A stretch of 64,000 nucleotides of DNA from Bradyrhizobium sp. (lineage in GTDB: Bacteria > Pseudomonadota > Alphaproteobacteria > Rhizobiales > Xanthobacteraceae). Below are positions 15,645-23,363 of the stretch, piece by piece. The DNA is taken from the NCBI RefSeq assembly GCF_027451485.1, contig NZ_DAIDJE010000214.1:44259-108258 (forward strand). Reading direction: 5' to 3'. Position 1 is the stretch's first letter, and each line of letters begins with the position of its first letter. The notes below the pieces were generated by a model. The model ran no database searches. It worked only from the letters and a program-made list of their open reading frames with translations, and was not told the origin of the DNA. Position numbers and translations under genes: made by a program.

Positions 15645-16706
15645 ATGAGAATCGCGCGTTCTAGTCTGCTCGGCGCCGCCCTGATGCTGGCGAGCCACGC
15701 ATCGGCGCAGGTTTCGCTGTCGCCGCCCGGCGCCGCGCCGGAAAAACCTGCGGCAGCGCCGGCGAAGCCAGCGCCCGAAAAGCCGAAGGCACGACCGAGC
15801 GCCGCCAAAAAGCCGGCGCCGGAGCCCTCCCCGCAGCCGGCGGCCGCCGCCACGCCGGAGCCGGACAATCCCAATGTCGATCTGGTCTATGGCGCTTTCC
15901 AGCGCGGGCTCTACAAGACCGCTTATGACCTGGCGATGAAACGCGTGCAGGAAAACGGCGACCCCAAGGCCATGACCATGCTCGGCGAGCTCTACAAGAA
16001 CGGGCTCGGCGTCGGTCGCGACGATGCCAAAGCCGCCGAATGGTACAAGCGCGGCGCCGATGCCGGCGACCGCGAGGCGATGTTCGAACTGGGGATGATA
16101 CGGCTGGAAGGCCGCGGCAGCCTGGTCAATCGTCCGGAAGCTGCGAAGCTGTTCGCCTCTTCCGCCAAACTGGGCAATCCGAAGGCGGCTTATAATCTCG
16201 CTTTGCTGTATCTCGGCGGCGAAGTGCTGCCCCAGGACGTCAGGCGCGCGGCGGAATTGATGCGGGTCGCGGCAGACGCCGGCAATCCGGAGGCCGAATA
16301 TGCGCTCGCGACCTTCTACAAGGAGGGCACCGGCGTGCCGAAGGACCTGGAAAAGGCAGGACGCCTGCTCCAGGCGGCCACCATCGCCGGCAACATCGAC
16401 GCCGAGGTCGAATACGCAATTGCGCTGTTCAACGGCAGCGGGATGCCGAAAAACGAGGCCGCGGCGGTCGAGCTGTTGCGCAAGGCGGCGAGGCAAAACA
16501 ACCCGATCGCACAGAACCGCCTGGCGCGGGTGCTGGCGAGCGGCAATGGCGCGCCGGTCGACAAGGTCGAGGCGCTGAAATGGCACACCATTGCCAAGAC
16601 AGCCGGCAAGGGCGATCCGGAGCTCGACGAGATGCTCTCCACGATGAGCCCGCAGGATAAGGCCAAGGCGGCGGCCGCGGTCCACAAGTGGTTCGGCACC
16701 AAATGA
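15645..16706 (+). CDS. Sel1-repeat (SEL1-like) periplasmic protein
   Basis: 353 residues. A signal peptide (MRIARSSLLGAALMLASHAS, cleavage after AQ) is followed by a Pro/Ala/Lys-rich linker (about 25-75) and then about six Sel1 repeats of ~36 residues (for example AMTMLGELYKNGLGVGRDDA, AAYNLALLYLGGEVLPQD, AEYALATFYKEGTGVPKD). Such solenoids bind partner proteins, often in the envelope. It starts 8 bp after the ThiE-like gene with AAGGCCGGAA as ribosome binding site, so it is in the same transcript. Partner unknown. Confidence 0.9.
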   Translation: MRIARSSLLGAALMLASHASAQVSLSPPGAAPEKPAAAPAKPAPEKPKARPSAAKKPAPEPSPQPAAAATPEPDNPNVDLVYGAFQRGLYKTAYDLAMKRVQENGDPKAMTMLGELYKNGLGVGRDDAKAAEWYKRGADAGDREAMFELGMIRLEGRGSLVNRPEAAKLFASSAKLGNPKAAYNLALLYLGGEVLPQDVRRAAELMRVAADAGNPEAEYALATFYKEGTGVPKDLEKAGRLLQAATIAGNIDAEVEYAIALFNGSGMPKNEAAAVELLRKAARQNNPIAQNRLARVLASGNGAPVDKVEALKWHTIAKTAGKGDPELDEMLSTMSPQDKAKAAAAVHKWFGTK

Positions 16707-16788
16707 GCTTGACGGCGTCACCGGCAACGGGCACGCACATCTGTCTTCGCTGAGCCAACCTGCCCCTGGAACTAACCAGCCTGAGATC

Positions 16789-17583
16789 ATGCTGCAATCA
16801 GCCCTCCTCAATGTCATGGTCAAGGCCGCTCGCCGCGCCGGCCGCAGCCTCAAGCGCGACCTCGGCGAAATCGAAAATCTGCAAGTATCGATGAAGGGAC
16901 CGGCCAATTTCGTCAGCCTGGCTGACAAGCGCGCCGAAGAGATGCTTTACGAGGATCTCGCCAAGGCGCGTCCCGGCTACGGGTTCATCGGCGAGGAAGG
17001 CGGCACGCGCGAGGGCGCCGACAAAAGCCACACCTGGATCGTCGATCCGCTCGACGGCACCACGAATTTCCTGCATGGCATCCCGCAATTTGCAATCTCG
17101 ATCGCGCTCCAGCGCGAGGGCACGGTGATTGCGGGGCTGATCTACAATCCGGCCAACGACGAGCTCTATACTGCCGAACGCGGCAAAGGCGCCTTCCTCA
17201 ACGATCAGCGCCTGCGCGTTGCGGGCAGACGCAAGCTGAACGAATGCGTGATCGCCTGCGGCTTGCCGCATATCGGACGCGGCGATCATGAGCTGTCGCG
17301 CCGGGAAATGGCCGAACTGCAAAATCGCGTCGCCGGCCTGCGTCGCTTCGGCGCGGCCTCGCTCGATATGGCTTTTGTCGCGGCCGGCCGCCTCGACGGC
17401 TATTGGGAGCGCAACCTGCAACCGTGGGACATGGCGGCCGGTCAGATCCTCGTGCGTGAAGCCGGCGGCGTGGTCTCCGGAATAGCCGGCAACGACGATC
17501 CGCTTCAAACCGGCAGCGTGATCTGCGGCAACGAATTCGTCCACGGCGAGCTGGTGAAGATCTTAAAGCCGCTCGGGCAGTGA
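16789..17583 (+). CDS. suhB: Inositol-1-monophosphatase family protein
   Basis: 264 residues. Mg-dependent phosphatase of the inositol monophosphatase/SuhB family. Metal and phosphate motifs are intact: GEEGG (Glu), WIVDPLDGTTNFLHGIPQF (the DPLDGT signature) and WERNLQPWDMAAGQILVREA (distal Asp). It could dephosphorylate inositol or sugar phosphates; in enterobacteria SuhB also acts in rRNA antitermination, which cannot be judged here. It follows the Sel1 gene by 82 bp on the same strand and ends 13 bp before a composite repeat. Confidence 0.93.
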   Translation: MLQSALLNVMVKAARRAGRSLKRDLGEIENLQVSMKGPANFVSLADKRAEEMLYEDLAKARPGYGFIGEEGGTREGADKSHTWIVDPLDGTTNFLHGIPQFAISIALQREGTVIAGLIYNPANDELYTAERGKGAFLNDQRLRVAGRRKLNECVIACGLPHIGRGDHELSRREMAELQNRVAGLRRFGAASLDMAFVAAGRLDGYWERNLQPWDMAAGQILVREAGGVVSGIAGNDDPLQTGSVICGNEFVHGELVKILKPLGQ

Positions 17584-17595
17584 GATAGACGTTCA

Positions 17596-17718
17596 ATTCT
17601 AACATTCGCATCCCTTCCCGGCAGGCAGTTTTGCGGATGTTGGAATCAAAGGGCCACCAGGCAAACATATGTTTCTAGTGGAGATTAGGATTTGACATTC
17701 GCTTCGAATGTCAAATCC
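17596..17718. repeat. Composite two-palindrome element C+D, copy 1
   Basis: Palindrome C: ATTCTAACATTCGC (from 17596) faces GCGGATGTTGGAAT (17633-17646). Palindrome D: GGATTTGACATTCG (17688-17701) faces CGAATGTCAAATCC (17705-17718), perfect 14-bp arms with a 3-nt loop. The 41-bp spacer carries CTAGTGGAG next to D. The same order occurs at 27130-27272, D alone at 55109, and a D fragment at 44183. Remaining bases to 17801: nothing recognised. Confidence 0.75.
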
Positions 17719-17801
17719 ACTTCGCTAGCTGACGCAAGACCCTTCCTGATCGGATCAGAATCAATTACTCATTGGCCCGTCATTCACGTTGATGATGCCG
17801 G

Positions 17802-19640
17802 ATGAATCGTCGCGAGCGCAGGTCGGCGTCCAAGGCTGCACGGCACACCCCCTCGCCGGCTACGCCGGCAGCGCTTTATGAAGCTGGTTTGCAGCATTTT
17901 ATCGCTGGTCGGCATCTAGACGCCCAGGTCTGTTGCCAGAAAGCGCTTGCAATCGACGCAGCACACGCGGAAACGTTGCACCTGGCCGGTCAGCTCTGCC
18001 TCGAGGCCGGACAATTTGATCACGCAGTCGAGTGGATATCGCGCGCGCTCAGGCAGCAGCCGAAGACCGACTATCTGACCAATCTCGGCATCGCGCTTCT
18101 GAAGCAGGGACGTCGCGAAGACGCCCTCGCGACTTTCGACAAGGCGGTGCAACTCGAGCCCGATAATCCAGGCCTATGGAAAAATCTCGGCGACCTGCTG
18201 CTTGATATGGAGCGCCTCGAGGAAGCAGCGCTGACTTATCAGCACGCGCTGAAGCTCAATCCCTGTCTTTGGGAGGCCGCACACAGAGCGGGCTTTCTCC
18301 TTCATCGACTGGGTCGCACCGAAGAAGCTTTTGCCTGCTTCAATCTGCACGAAAAAATGCCGGCTGATAGCAGCCTCAAGCTGCAGATGCGCGCGCTTGC
18401 GATGTATATCCTGGACAGGTTCGAGGAAGGCTTGCAGGACATCAAGCGAGCCTATGCACTCGATCCCACCAACGCCGGAACCTGCAGTTACGCCGGCGCG
18501 CTGCTCCGCCAGCTCAAGCGAGATGCAGAGGCGCTACCATGGTTCGACCGCGCGATCAGCCTCCAGCCGAACTTTCTTGCCGCGTTTCACAACAAGGCAT
18601 TGGCGCTTGCGCAGCTTCATCGATTTGATGAAGCCATTGCGATTTACGATCAGATAAAGGCGATCAGCTCCACCGATGGGACAGCGGATTTTGACGCCTC
18701 ACTCATCCGGCTGTTGACCGGGAATTTCGAAGCCGGCTGGGCCGGGCGGGAAGCCAGGTCAAGGGTTCCGGGTTTGGCTGTTGCCAGTTTCGAATTTTCC
18801 CAGCCAAGGTGGCTCGGCAAGGAACCTCTCGACGGCAAAACGATTCTGGTTCCCGAAGACGAGGGAATGGGCGACACCATCCAATTTGCGCGTTACGTGC
18901 CGATGCTGGCCGCGCGCGGCGCTCGCGTCATTCTATGCGTCAACGACCCGATATATCCGTTGCTGGCGGGAATGTCCGGCGTCTCGCAGTGTCTTCCGAA
19001 ATCCGCACCTGCGCTGCCGACCTTCGATATGTATTGTCCAGTCGGTTCTCTGCCGTTGGCCTTCGAAACCCGCCTGGAGACGATCCCGCCAGGCGTCGGC
19101 TACCTGCCCCAGCCCTCGAAAGCGCGCGTGCAAATCTGGGAGGACCGGCTTTCTGGATCCGGCGCAGCCAATAAGCTACGCGTGGGCCTCGTCTGGTCCG
19201 GCAACCCAAAGCATCCGAACGACCGTAATCGATCGATCCCGATCGAGATGTATCGGGCTCTGCTCGATCTCGACGCCACCTTCATCAGCCTTCAGAAGGA
19301 GCCGAGGCCGGATGACAAGTCCGTGCTCGAGCAAGCGGACATTATCGACATAGGCGCGCATCTGACCGACTTCACCGAGACCGCCGCGCTCATCACCTGT
19401 CTTGACCTCGTGATCACGGTCGACACGAGCGTCGCGCATCTCTCTGGTGCGCTAGGCCGTCCGACCTGGATCCTGCTGCCCTATCTGCCGGATTGGCGCT
19501 GGCTTCTCAATCGCACCGACAGCCCCTGGTATCCGACCGTCCGCCTGTTCCGGCAGGATGAAACACGCGACTATGGCCGCGTTGTCGACAGGGTACGGAG
19601 CGAGCTGGCCGGAATGATTGCGGCAAGCAAATCTGGTTGA
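17802..19640 (+). CDS. TPR-repeat protein with C-terminal GT-B glycosyltransferase-like domain
   Basis: 612 residues, no signal peptide. Residues about 25-310 form seven or eight TPR units (ALYEAGLQHFIAGRHLDAQV, TNLGIALLKQGRREDALATF, LWKNLGDLLLDMERLEEAAL). Residues about 330-605 resemble the heptosyltransferase/GT9 fold: VPEDEGMGDTIQFARY is the acceptor-side GxGD-type loop, VGLVWSGNPKHPNDRNRSIP the donor-domain start, and VITVDTSVAHLSGALGRPTW the sugar-nucleotide binding motif. The layout suggests protein-bound or surface glycosylation, the TPR selecting the acceptor. Substrate unknown. Preceded by the C+D repeat; no operon partner on either side. Confidence 0.85.
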   Translation: MNRRERRSASKAARHTPSPATPAALYEAGLQHFIAGRHLDAQVCCQKALAIDAAHAETLHLAGQLCLEAGQFDHAVEWISRALRQQPKTDYLTNLGIALLKQGRREDALATFDKAVQLEPDNPGLWKNLGDLLLDMERLEEAALTYQHALKLNPCLWEAAHRAGFLLHRLGRTEEAFACFNLHEKMPADSSLKLQMRALAMYILDRFEEGLQDIKRAYALDPTNAGTCSYAGALLRQLKRDAEALPWFDRAISLQPNFLAAFHNKALALAQLHRFDEAIAIYDQIKAISSTDGTADFDASLIRLLTGNFEAGWAGREARSRVPGLAVASFEFSQPRWLGKEPLDGKTILVPEDEGMGDTIQFARYVPMLAARGARVILCVNDPIYPLLAGMSGVSQCLPKSAPALPTFDMYCPVGSLPLAFETRLETIPPGVGYLPQPSKARVQIWEDRLSGSGAANKLRVGLVWSGNPKHPNDRNRSIPIEMYRALLDLDATFISLQKEPRPDDKSVLEQADIIDIGAHLTDFTETAALITCLDLVITVDTSVAHLSGALGRPTWILLPYLPDWRWLLNRTDSPWYPTVRLFRQDETRDYGRVVDRVRSELAGMIAASKSG

Positions 19641-19803
19641 CATTCTACCCGCAAGCGACTGCCCGGCGCCGTTTTGAACACAGCCAAGGAACCTCGGGCC
19701 GCGGGCGACGGTTGCCCCGCGACAAAAGGGGAGTTGAAGGCGTTGACGCGTATCTCTAACCTGAAAACAGAGTTGATCGACTCCAACATCAGGTAAATGG
19801 GCC

Positions 19804-20268
19804 ATGCGCGCCGCGATCCTCGTGCTGTTGATCCTGGGAATCGTCGCCAGCGCACCGGCCGCCAACGCCGGCTTGAGCACGGCACCTCGCGACACGACCG
19901 CGTCTGTCCAGCCAGCGAACCTGACCGACGAAGCCACCCAAGAAACCGAGGATCAGCTCGGCCTGACCAGAGCCAAACGCCGCGACGTGCAGCGCCGGCT
20001 GACCAGCCTTGGGTTCGACACCAGGGCAAGCGGAAAGTTCGACGAGGCGACCCGCGACGCCATCTCGCGCTGGCAGGAGCAGCACGGCTATCCGAAGACC
20101 GGCTTTCTCAACACCGCTGAGCATCAGGCGCTGCTCAGCGAAAGCGCCGCAGCAATGGAAGCCAGCAGATCCGAGCATCGCGGCAGGGGCCGGGCACGCC
20201 GGTCGCACGGGATTGGCGGTCCGATCGGGGTGATCGGCCACGTGGTGGGCGGGATCCTCGGCCGGTGA
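19804..20268 (+). CDS. Secreted peptidoglycan-binding domain protein
   Basis: 154 residues. A signal peptide (MRAAILVLLILGIVASAPAA, cleavage near ANA) is followed by a PG_binding_1 domain (about 58-118: RRDVQRRLTSLGFDTRASGK, FDEATRDAISRWQEQHGYPK). A basic Arg/Gly stretch follows, then a hydrophobic end (GPIGVIGHVVGGILGR) that may associate with membrane. It probably attaches to the cell wall in the periplasm. It lies upstream of the MotA/MotB-like pair on the same strand, 213 bp away, so co-function is possible but not shown. Confidence 0.85.
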   Translation: MRAAILVLLILGIVASAPAANAGLSTAPRDTTASVQPANLTDEATQETEDQLGLTRAKRRDVQRRLTSLGFDTRASGKFDEATRDAISRWQEQHGYPKTGFLNTAEHQALLSESAAAMEASRSEHRGRGRARRSHGIGGPIGVIGHVVGGILGR

Positions 20269-20481
20269 GCAGCCGTGGTCGCCGGCACGGCACGATGTAT
20301 AAAATCGCGCCTGGCGCTTCACCCCTTGCGTCGTTAACCGCTTGAGCTGCCGAAGCTTTGCCAAAAGTGCGTGCGAGTTGGGGGAGGTTCGCGCGGAAGT
20401 TCCCGCCTCCCAGGATCGCCAAGCGATGCAACCGGCTTTCATCTCCGCCTCGCTGTGCCATAGTGGGGTATCTCGCAACGG

Positions 20482-21486
20482 ATGACCTTAGGCATGGCCA
20501 CCTCTTCCCGCTCCACGATGGAGCTCGAATTCACCAAGCTTGCTCCGCCGCGGATTTTCCTGGTCCGGATGCTGGTCTTTCTGGTGCTGTGCGGGCTGAT
20601 TGCGGTCGTGCTCTACAAGCAGATCGTCACCGCATTTTTCGCCAATCCTGGCCTGAACGCGCTGATCGGCCTGGTGCTCCTGGTCGGCATCATCCTGGCC
20701 TTCCGCCAGGTGATCCGGCTTTATCCGGAGGTCGCCTGGGTCAACAATTTCCGCATCGCCGATCCGGGCCTCGCGCTCACCCGGCATCCGACACTGCTGG
20801 CGCCGATGGCAGCAATCCTGGGCGGCGAGCGCTCGGGGCGCATCACCATCTCGCAGCAGACCATGCGGCACCTGCTCGATTCGATCGCCACCCGCCTTGA
20901 TGAGGCGCGCGACATTTCCCGCTACATGACCGGCCTTTTGGTCTTTCTCGGCCTGCTCGGCACTTTCTGGGGCCTGATCGAGACGGTCGGCTCGGTCGGC
21001 AAGATAATCGATGGGCTGAAGGTCGGCGGCGATGCCGGCGCGCTGTTCGATACGCTGAAAGAGGGCCTGGCCGCCCCGCTCGGCGGCATGGGCATTTCGT
21101 TTTCCTCGTCACTGTTCGGCCTCGCCGGCTCGCTGATCCTGGGCTTTCTCGACCTGCAATCGAGCCAGGCGCAAAACCGCTTCTATACTGATCTGGAGGA
21201 CTGGCTGGCGACGACCGTGCGCGGCTATGCCAGCGAGGGTGGCGGAGGAGCTAGCGGCGACCTGCAGGCGGCGGTCGACCGGCTGCGCACGGCGCTGGAA
21301 GAAGGCGGCGGCAACCGCTCCACGAGCACGGCCATGACCAGTCTGGCCGAAGCCATCCAGGGCCTCGTCACCCATATGCGCACCGAGCAGCAGATGATCC
21401 GCGAATGGGCGGATGGCCAGGGCGAGCAGAACCGCGAGATCAAGCGGCTGCTCGAGCGGCTGTCGCGCGAGCCGGAGAAGAGTTGA
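20482..21486 (+). CDS. MotA/TolQ/ExbB-like proton-channel protein
   Basis: 334 residues. Four TM helices are visible: two near the N-terminus (about 27-47 and 60-80), then GLLVFLGLLGTFWGLIETVG (about 148-168) and GISFSSSLFGLAGSLILGFL (about 200-222). The GLLGTxWGLI segment and the Ser/Gly-rich fourth helix are hallmarks of the MotA/TolQ/ExbB ion channel family. A ~100-residue charged cytoplasmic tail follows. Its stop overlaps the start of the MotB-like gene (TGATG), so both subunits are made together, as in ion-driven 5:2 motors. There are no flagellar or Tol genes around. Alternative start ATG at 20494. Confidence 0.85.
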   Translation: MTLGMATSSRSTMELEFTKLAPPRIFLVRMLVFLVLCGLIAVVLYKQIVTAFFANPGLNALIGLVLLVGIILAFRQVIRLYPEVAWVNNFRIADPGLALTRHPTLLAPMAAILGGERSGRITISQQTMRHLLDSIATRLDEARDISRYMTGLLVFLGLLGTFWGLIETVGSVGKIIDGLKVGGDAGALFDTLKEGLAAPLGGMGISFSSSLFGLAGSLILGFLDLQSSQAQNRFYTDLEDWLATTVRGYASEGGGGASGDLQAAVDRLRTALEEGGGNRSTSTAMTSLAEAIQGLVTHMRTEQQMIREWADGQGEQNREIKRLLERLSREPEKS

Positions 21487-22514
21487 TGGCCCTCGCCCGA
21501 GCACGGCGCAGCGAAAGCGCCTTCAATTACTGGCCCGGCTTCGTCGACGCGCTGTCGACGCTGGTGCTGTCGATCGTGTTCCTGCTGTCTGTGTTTCTGG
21601 TGGTGCAGTTCTTCCTGTCGCAGGAGGTCACCGGCAAGGACAAGGCGCTGGAGCAGCTCAATGCCAAGATCGCCGAACTCAATGACATGCTGTCGATGGA
21701 AAAACTCGGCAAGGTCAATCTCGAGGACCAGCTTGCGCAGGTGCGTGCCGGGCTTGCTTCCGCCGAAGCCGAACGCGACCGCGTCAAGAGCCTCTATAAC
21801 GGGCTTGCCGGCGCGGGTAACGACGCCACCAGCCGCGCCAACGAGCTCAACAAGGCGCTCGATTCGGAAAAGCAGGTCTCGGCGCGAGCCCTGGCCCAGA
21901 TCGAGGTATTGAACCAGCAGATCAGCGCGCTACGCCGCCAGCTCGCCGCACTCGAAGAGGCCCTGCAAGCCTCCGAGAACCGCGACAAGGAATCGCAAAG
22001 CCGCATCGCCGATCTCGGCCAGCGGCTCAACGTTGCGCTGGCCCAGCGCGTTCAGGAACTGTCCCGCTACCGCTCCGAGTTCTTCGGTCGGCTGCGCGCC
22101 ATTCTCGGCAACCGCCCGGATATCCGGATTGTCGGCGACCGATTCGTGTTCCAGTCTGAAGTGTTCTTCGACACCGGGCAGGCGACGCTGCTGCCTGAAG
22201 GGAAATCCGAACTCGACAAGGTCGCCAGCGCCCTGATCGACCTCGACAAGCAGATCCCGAGCGAAATCGCCTGGGTGCTGCGGGTCGACGGCCACACTGA
22301 CGTGCGGCCGATCACGAGCCCCCAGTTCAAATCGAACTGGGAACTGTCGTCGGCGCGCGCCATCTCCGTGGTGCAATATCTGATTTCGCTCGGCGTCCCC
22401 GCACAGCGGCTGGTCGCAGCCGGCTTTGCCGAATTCCAGCCGCTTGACCCCGGCAACACCGAAGAGGCCTATCGCCGCAACCGCCGCATCGAATTGAAGC
22501 TGACGGAGAAGTGA
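21486..22514 (+). CDS. MotB/OmpA-like peptidoglycan-anchored partner
   Basis: 342 residues. A short cytoplasmic N-terminus leads into one TM helix (about 19-45) with Asp21 in GFVDALSTLVLS at the position of the proton-carrying Asp of MotB. A long coiled coil (about 50-205) follows, then a C-terminal OmpA-type peptidoglycan-binding domain (about 225-342; FDTGQATLLPEGKSEL, VDGHTDVRPI, NWELSSARAISVVQYL, RRNRRIELKL). The coiled coil is much longer than in flagellar MotB. Start chosen by the 1-bp TGATG overlap with the upstream channel gene. Likely a stator-like unit using ion flow to do work on the envelope; the driven partner is not identified. Confidence 0.88.
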   Translation: MALARARRSESAFNYWPGFVDALSTLVLSIVFLLSVFLVVQFFLSQEVTGKDKALEQLNAKIAELNDMLSMEKLGKVNLEDQLAQVRAGLASAEAERDRVKSLYNGLAGAGNDATSRANELNKALDSEKQVSARALAQIEVLNQQISALRRQLAALEEALQASENRDKESQSRIADLGQRLNVALAQRVQELSRYRSEFFGRLRAILGNRPDIRIVGDRFVFQSEVFFDTGQATLLPEGKSELDKVASALIDLDKQIPSEIAWVLRVDGHTDVRPITSPQFKSNWELSSARAISVVQYLISLGVPAQRLVAAGFAEFQPLDPGNTEEAYRRNRRIELKLTEK

Positions 22515-22535
22515 CGGTGCTCCCAAGCGCCGCCA

Positions 22536-22602
22536 TTCCGGGGCGCGAAGCGAACGCCGGATCTCGAGACTCCGGGTCTGCCGCTTGCGCGCCATCCCGG
22601 AA
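22536..22602. repeat. REP-like multi-stem palindrome
   Basis: TTCCGGGGCGCG (22536-22547) faces CGCGCCATCCCGGAA (22588-22602). Inside, CCGGA/TCCGG arms flank a TCTCGAGA core (22557-22575). It fills the 103-bp gap between the MotB-like gene and the acetyltransferase gene. The form resembles abundant Bradyrhizobium intergenic palindromes (recollection only). Confidence 0.6.
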
Positions 22603-22617
22603 CGAAGCGGGCCGCCG

Positions 22618-23073
22618 ATGACCACGTCCCTCGTCCTCCGCCCCTACCGCTCTGAGGACGAAGACGCCGCAATTGCGCTGTGGCTGGAAACCTGGCGGCA
22701 GGCTTATCCCTCGATCGATTTTGCAGCGCGCGTGCCGTGGTGGCGGGACCGCTGGCGCAACGAGTTGGTGCCGAATGCGGAGATCATCGTTGCGGAAGAA
22801 TCCGGTACGCTGGCCGGATTTGTGACCATCGACGCGCAAGCCTATCTCGACCAGCTCGTCGTCGCACCCGACCGTTGGGGCACGAAGCTGGCTGATACAT
22901 TGGTGAATGAGGCCAAGCGGCTGTCGCCCAATTCCATCACGCTCTTGGTCAACCAGGACAATGCCCGCGCGATCCGGTTCTACCGCCGCAACGGCTTTGT
23001 TCACGCGGGCACAGACGTCAATCCAACCTCCGGCCGGCCCGTCCTGAAAATGGAATGGAAGGCCACCCCTTAA
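22618..23073 (+). CDS. GNAT family N-acetyltransferase
   Basis: 151 residues. GNAT fold: N-terminal strand LVLRPYRSEDEDAAIALW, central strand EESGTLAGFVTIDAQAYLDQL, and the acetyl-CoA segment LVVAPDRWGTKLADTLVNEA, where the usual Q/RxxGxG/A reads DRWGTKLA. C-terminal DNARAIRFYRRNGF is typical. Acetylates an amine of a small molecule or protein; substrate unknown. Start at MTTSLVLRP; the 11-codon upstream extension lies in a repeat. Confidence 0.88.
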   Translation: MTTSLVLRPYRSEDEDAAIALWLETWRQAYPSIDFAARVPWWRDRWRNELVPNAEIIVAEESGTLAGFVTIDAQAYLDQLVVAPDRWGTKLADTLVNEAKRLSPNSITLLVNQDNARAIRFYRRNGFVHAGTDVNPTSGRPVLKMEWKATP

Positions 23074-23099
23074 ATAAATCCGAACGCGGAAACACGCTG

Positions 23100-23307
23100 A
23101 TGACACAAACCGAGTTTGCGACCGGCTCAGCGATCTTCCTCGTCGTCATCGTTGCCGGGCTTTTCGCGTCCGTCAGAGTCGAACGCAACAAATGGAACCA
23201 CCGCCGCACAGGCGCCGGCCGGCTCATCCGCCTGCGTCACCGAAGATGGCTCCTGGAAGAACTGGCTTTGGCCGAACGTGCCGATGCTTTTGCCGAAATG
23301 TGAATAG
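23100..23307 (+). pseudogene. Small exported protein, apparently frameshifted
   Basis: From ATG 23100 one frame encodes an N-terminal hydrophobic anchor (MTQTEFATGSAIFLVVIVAG) with typical codon use. After about 23180 it becomes Arg-rich and unconvincing. In the +1-shifted frame the same region reads SNATNGTTAAQAPAGSSACV and then TEDGSWKNWLWPNVPMLLPK followed by CE and a stop at 23305-23307, which looks like genuine protein with good third-position GC. The simplest reading is a ~65-residue secreted or anchored protein broken by one indel near 23175-23190. A real or sequencing indel cannot be told apart here. If the first frame is intact, it is a 67-residue protein ending at 23303. Confidence 0.4.
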
Positions 23308-23363
23308 CCCCTCATCCCCGCCGCCGCGGCACGAACTTGCTCGGGATGGAGCGAGCCCCGCCG

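Noticed and set aside
15348..16928. 526-codon minus-strand open frame over the ThiE-like and Sel1 genes
   Set aside because: Spans two real genes in antisense; Arg-rich low-complexity middle.
20482..22514. Zorya-type anti-phage system (ZorA/ZorB-like channel and OmpA partner)
   Set aside because: No ZorC, ZorD helicase or ZorE nuclease gene follows; neighbours are an acetyltransferase and an ABC exporter, and the coiled coil is on the OmpA partner rather than on the channel subunit.
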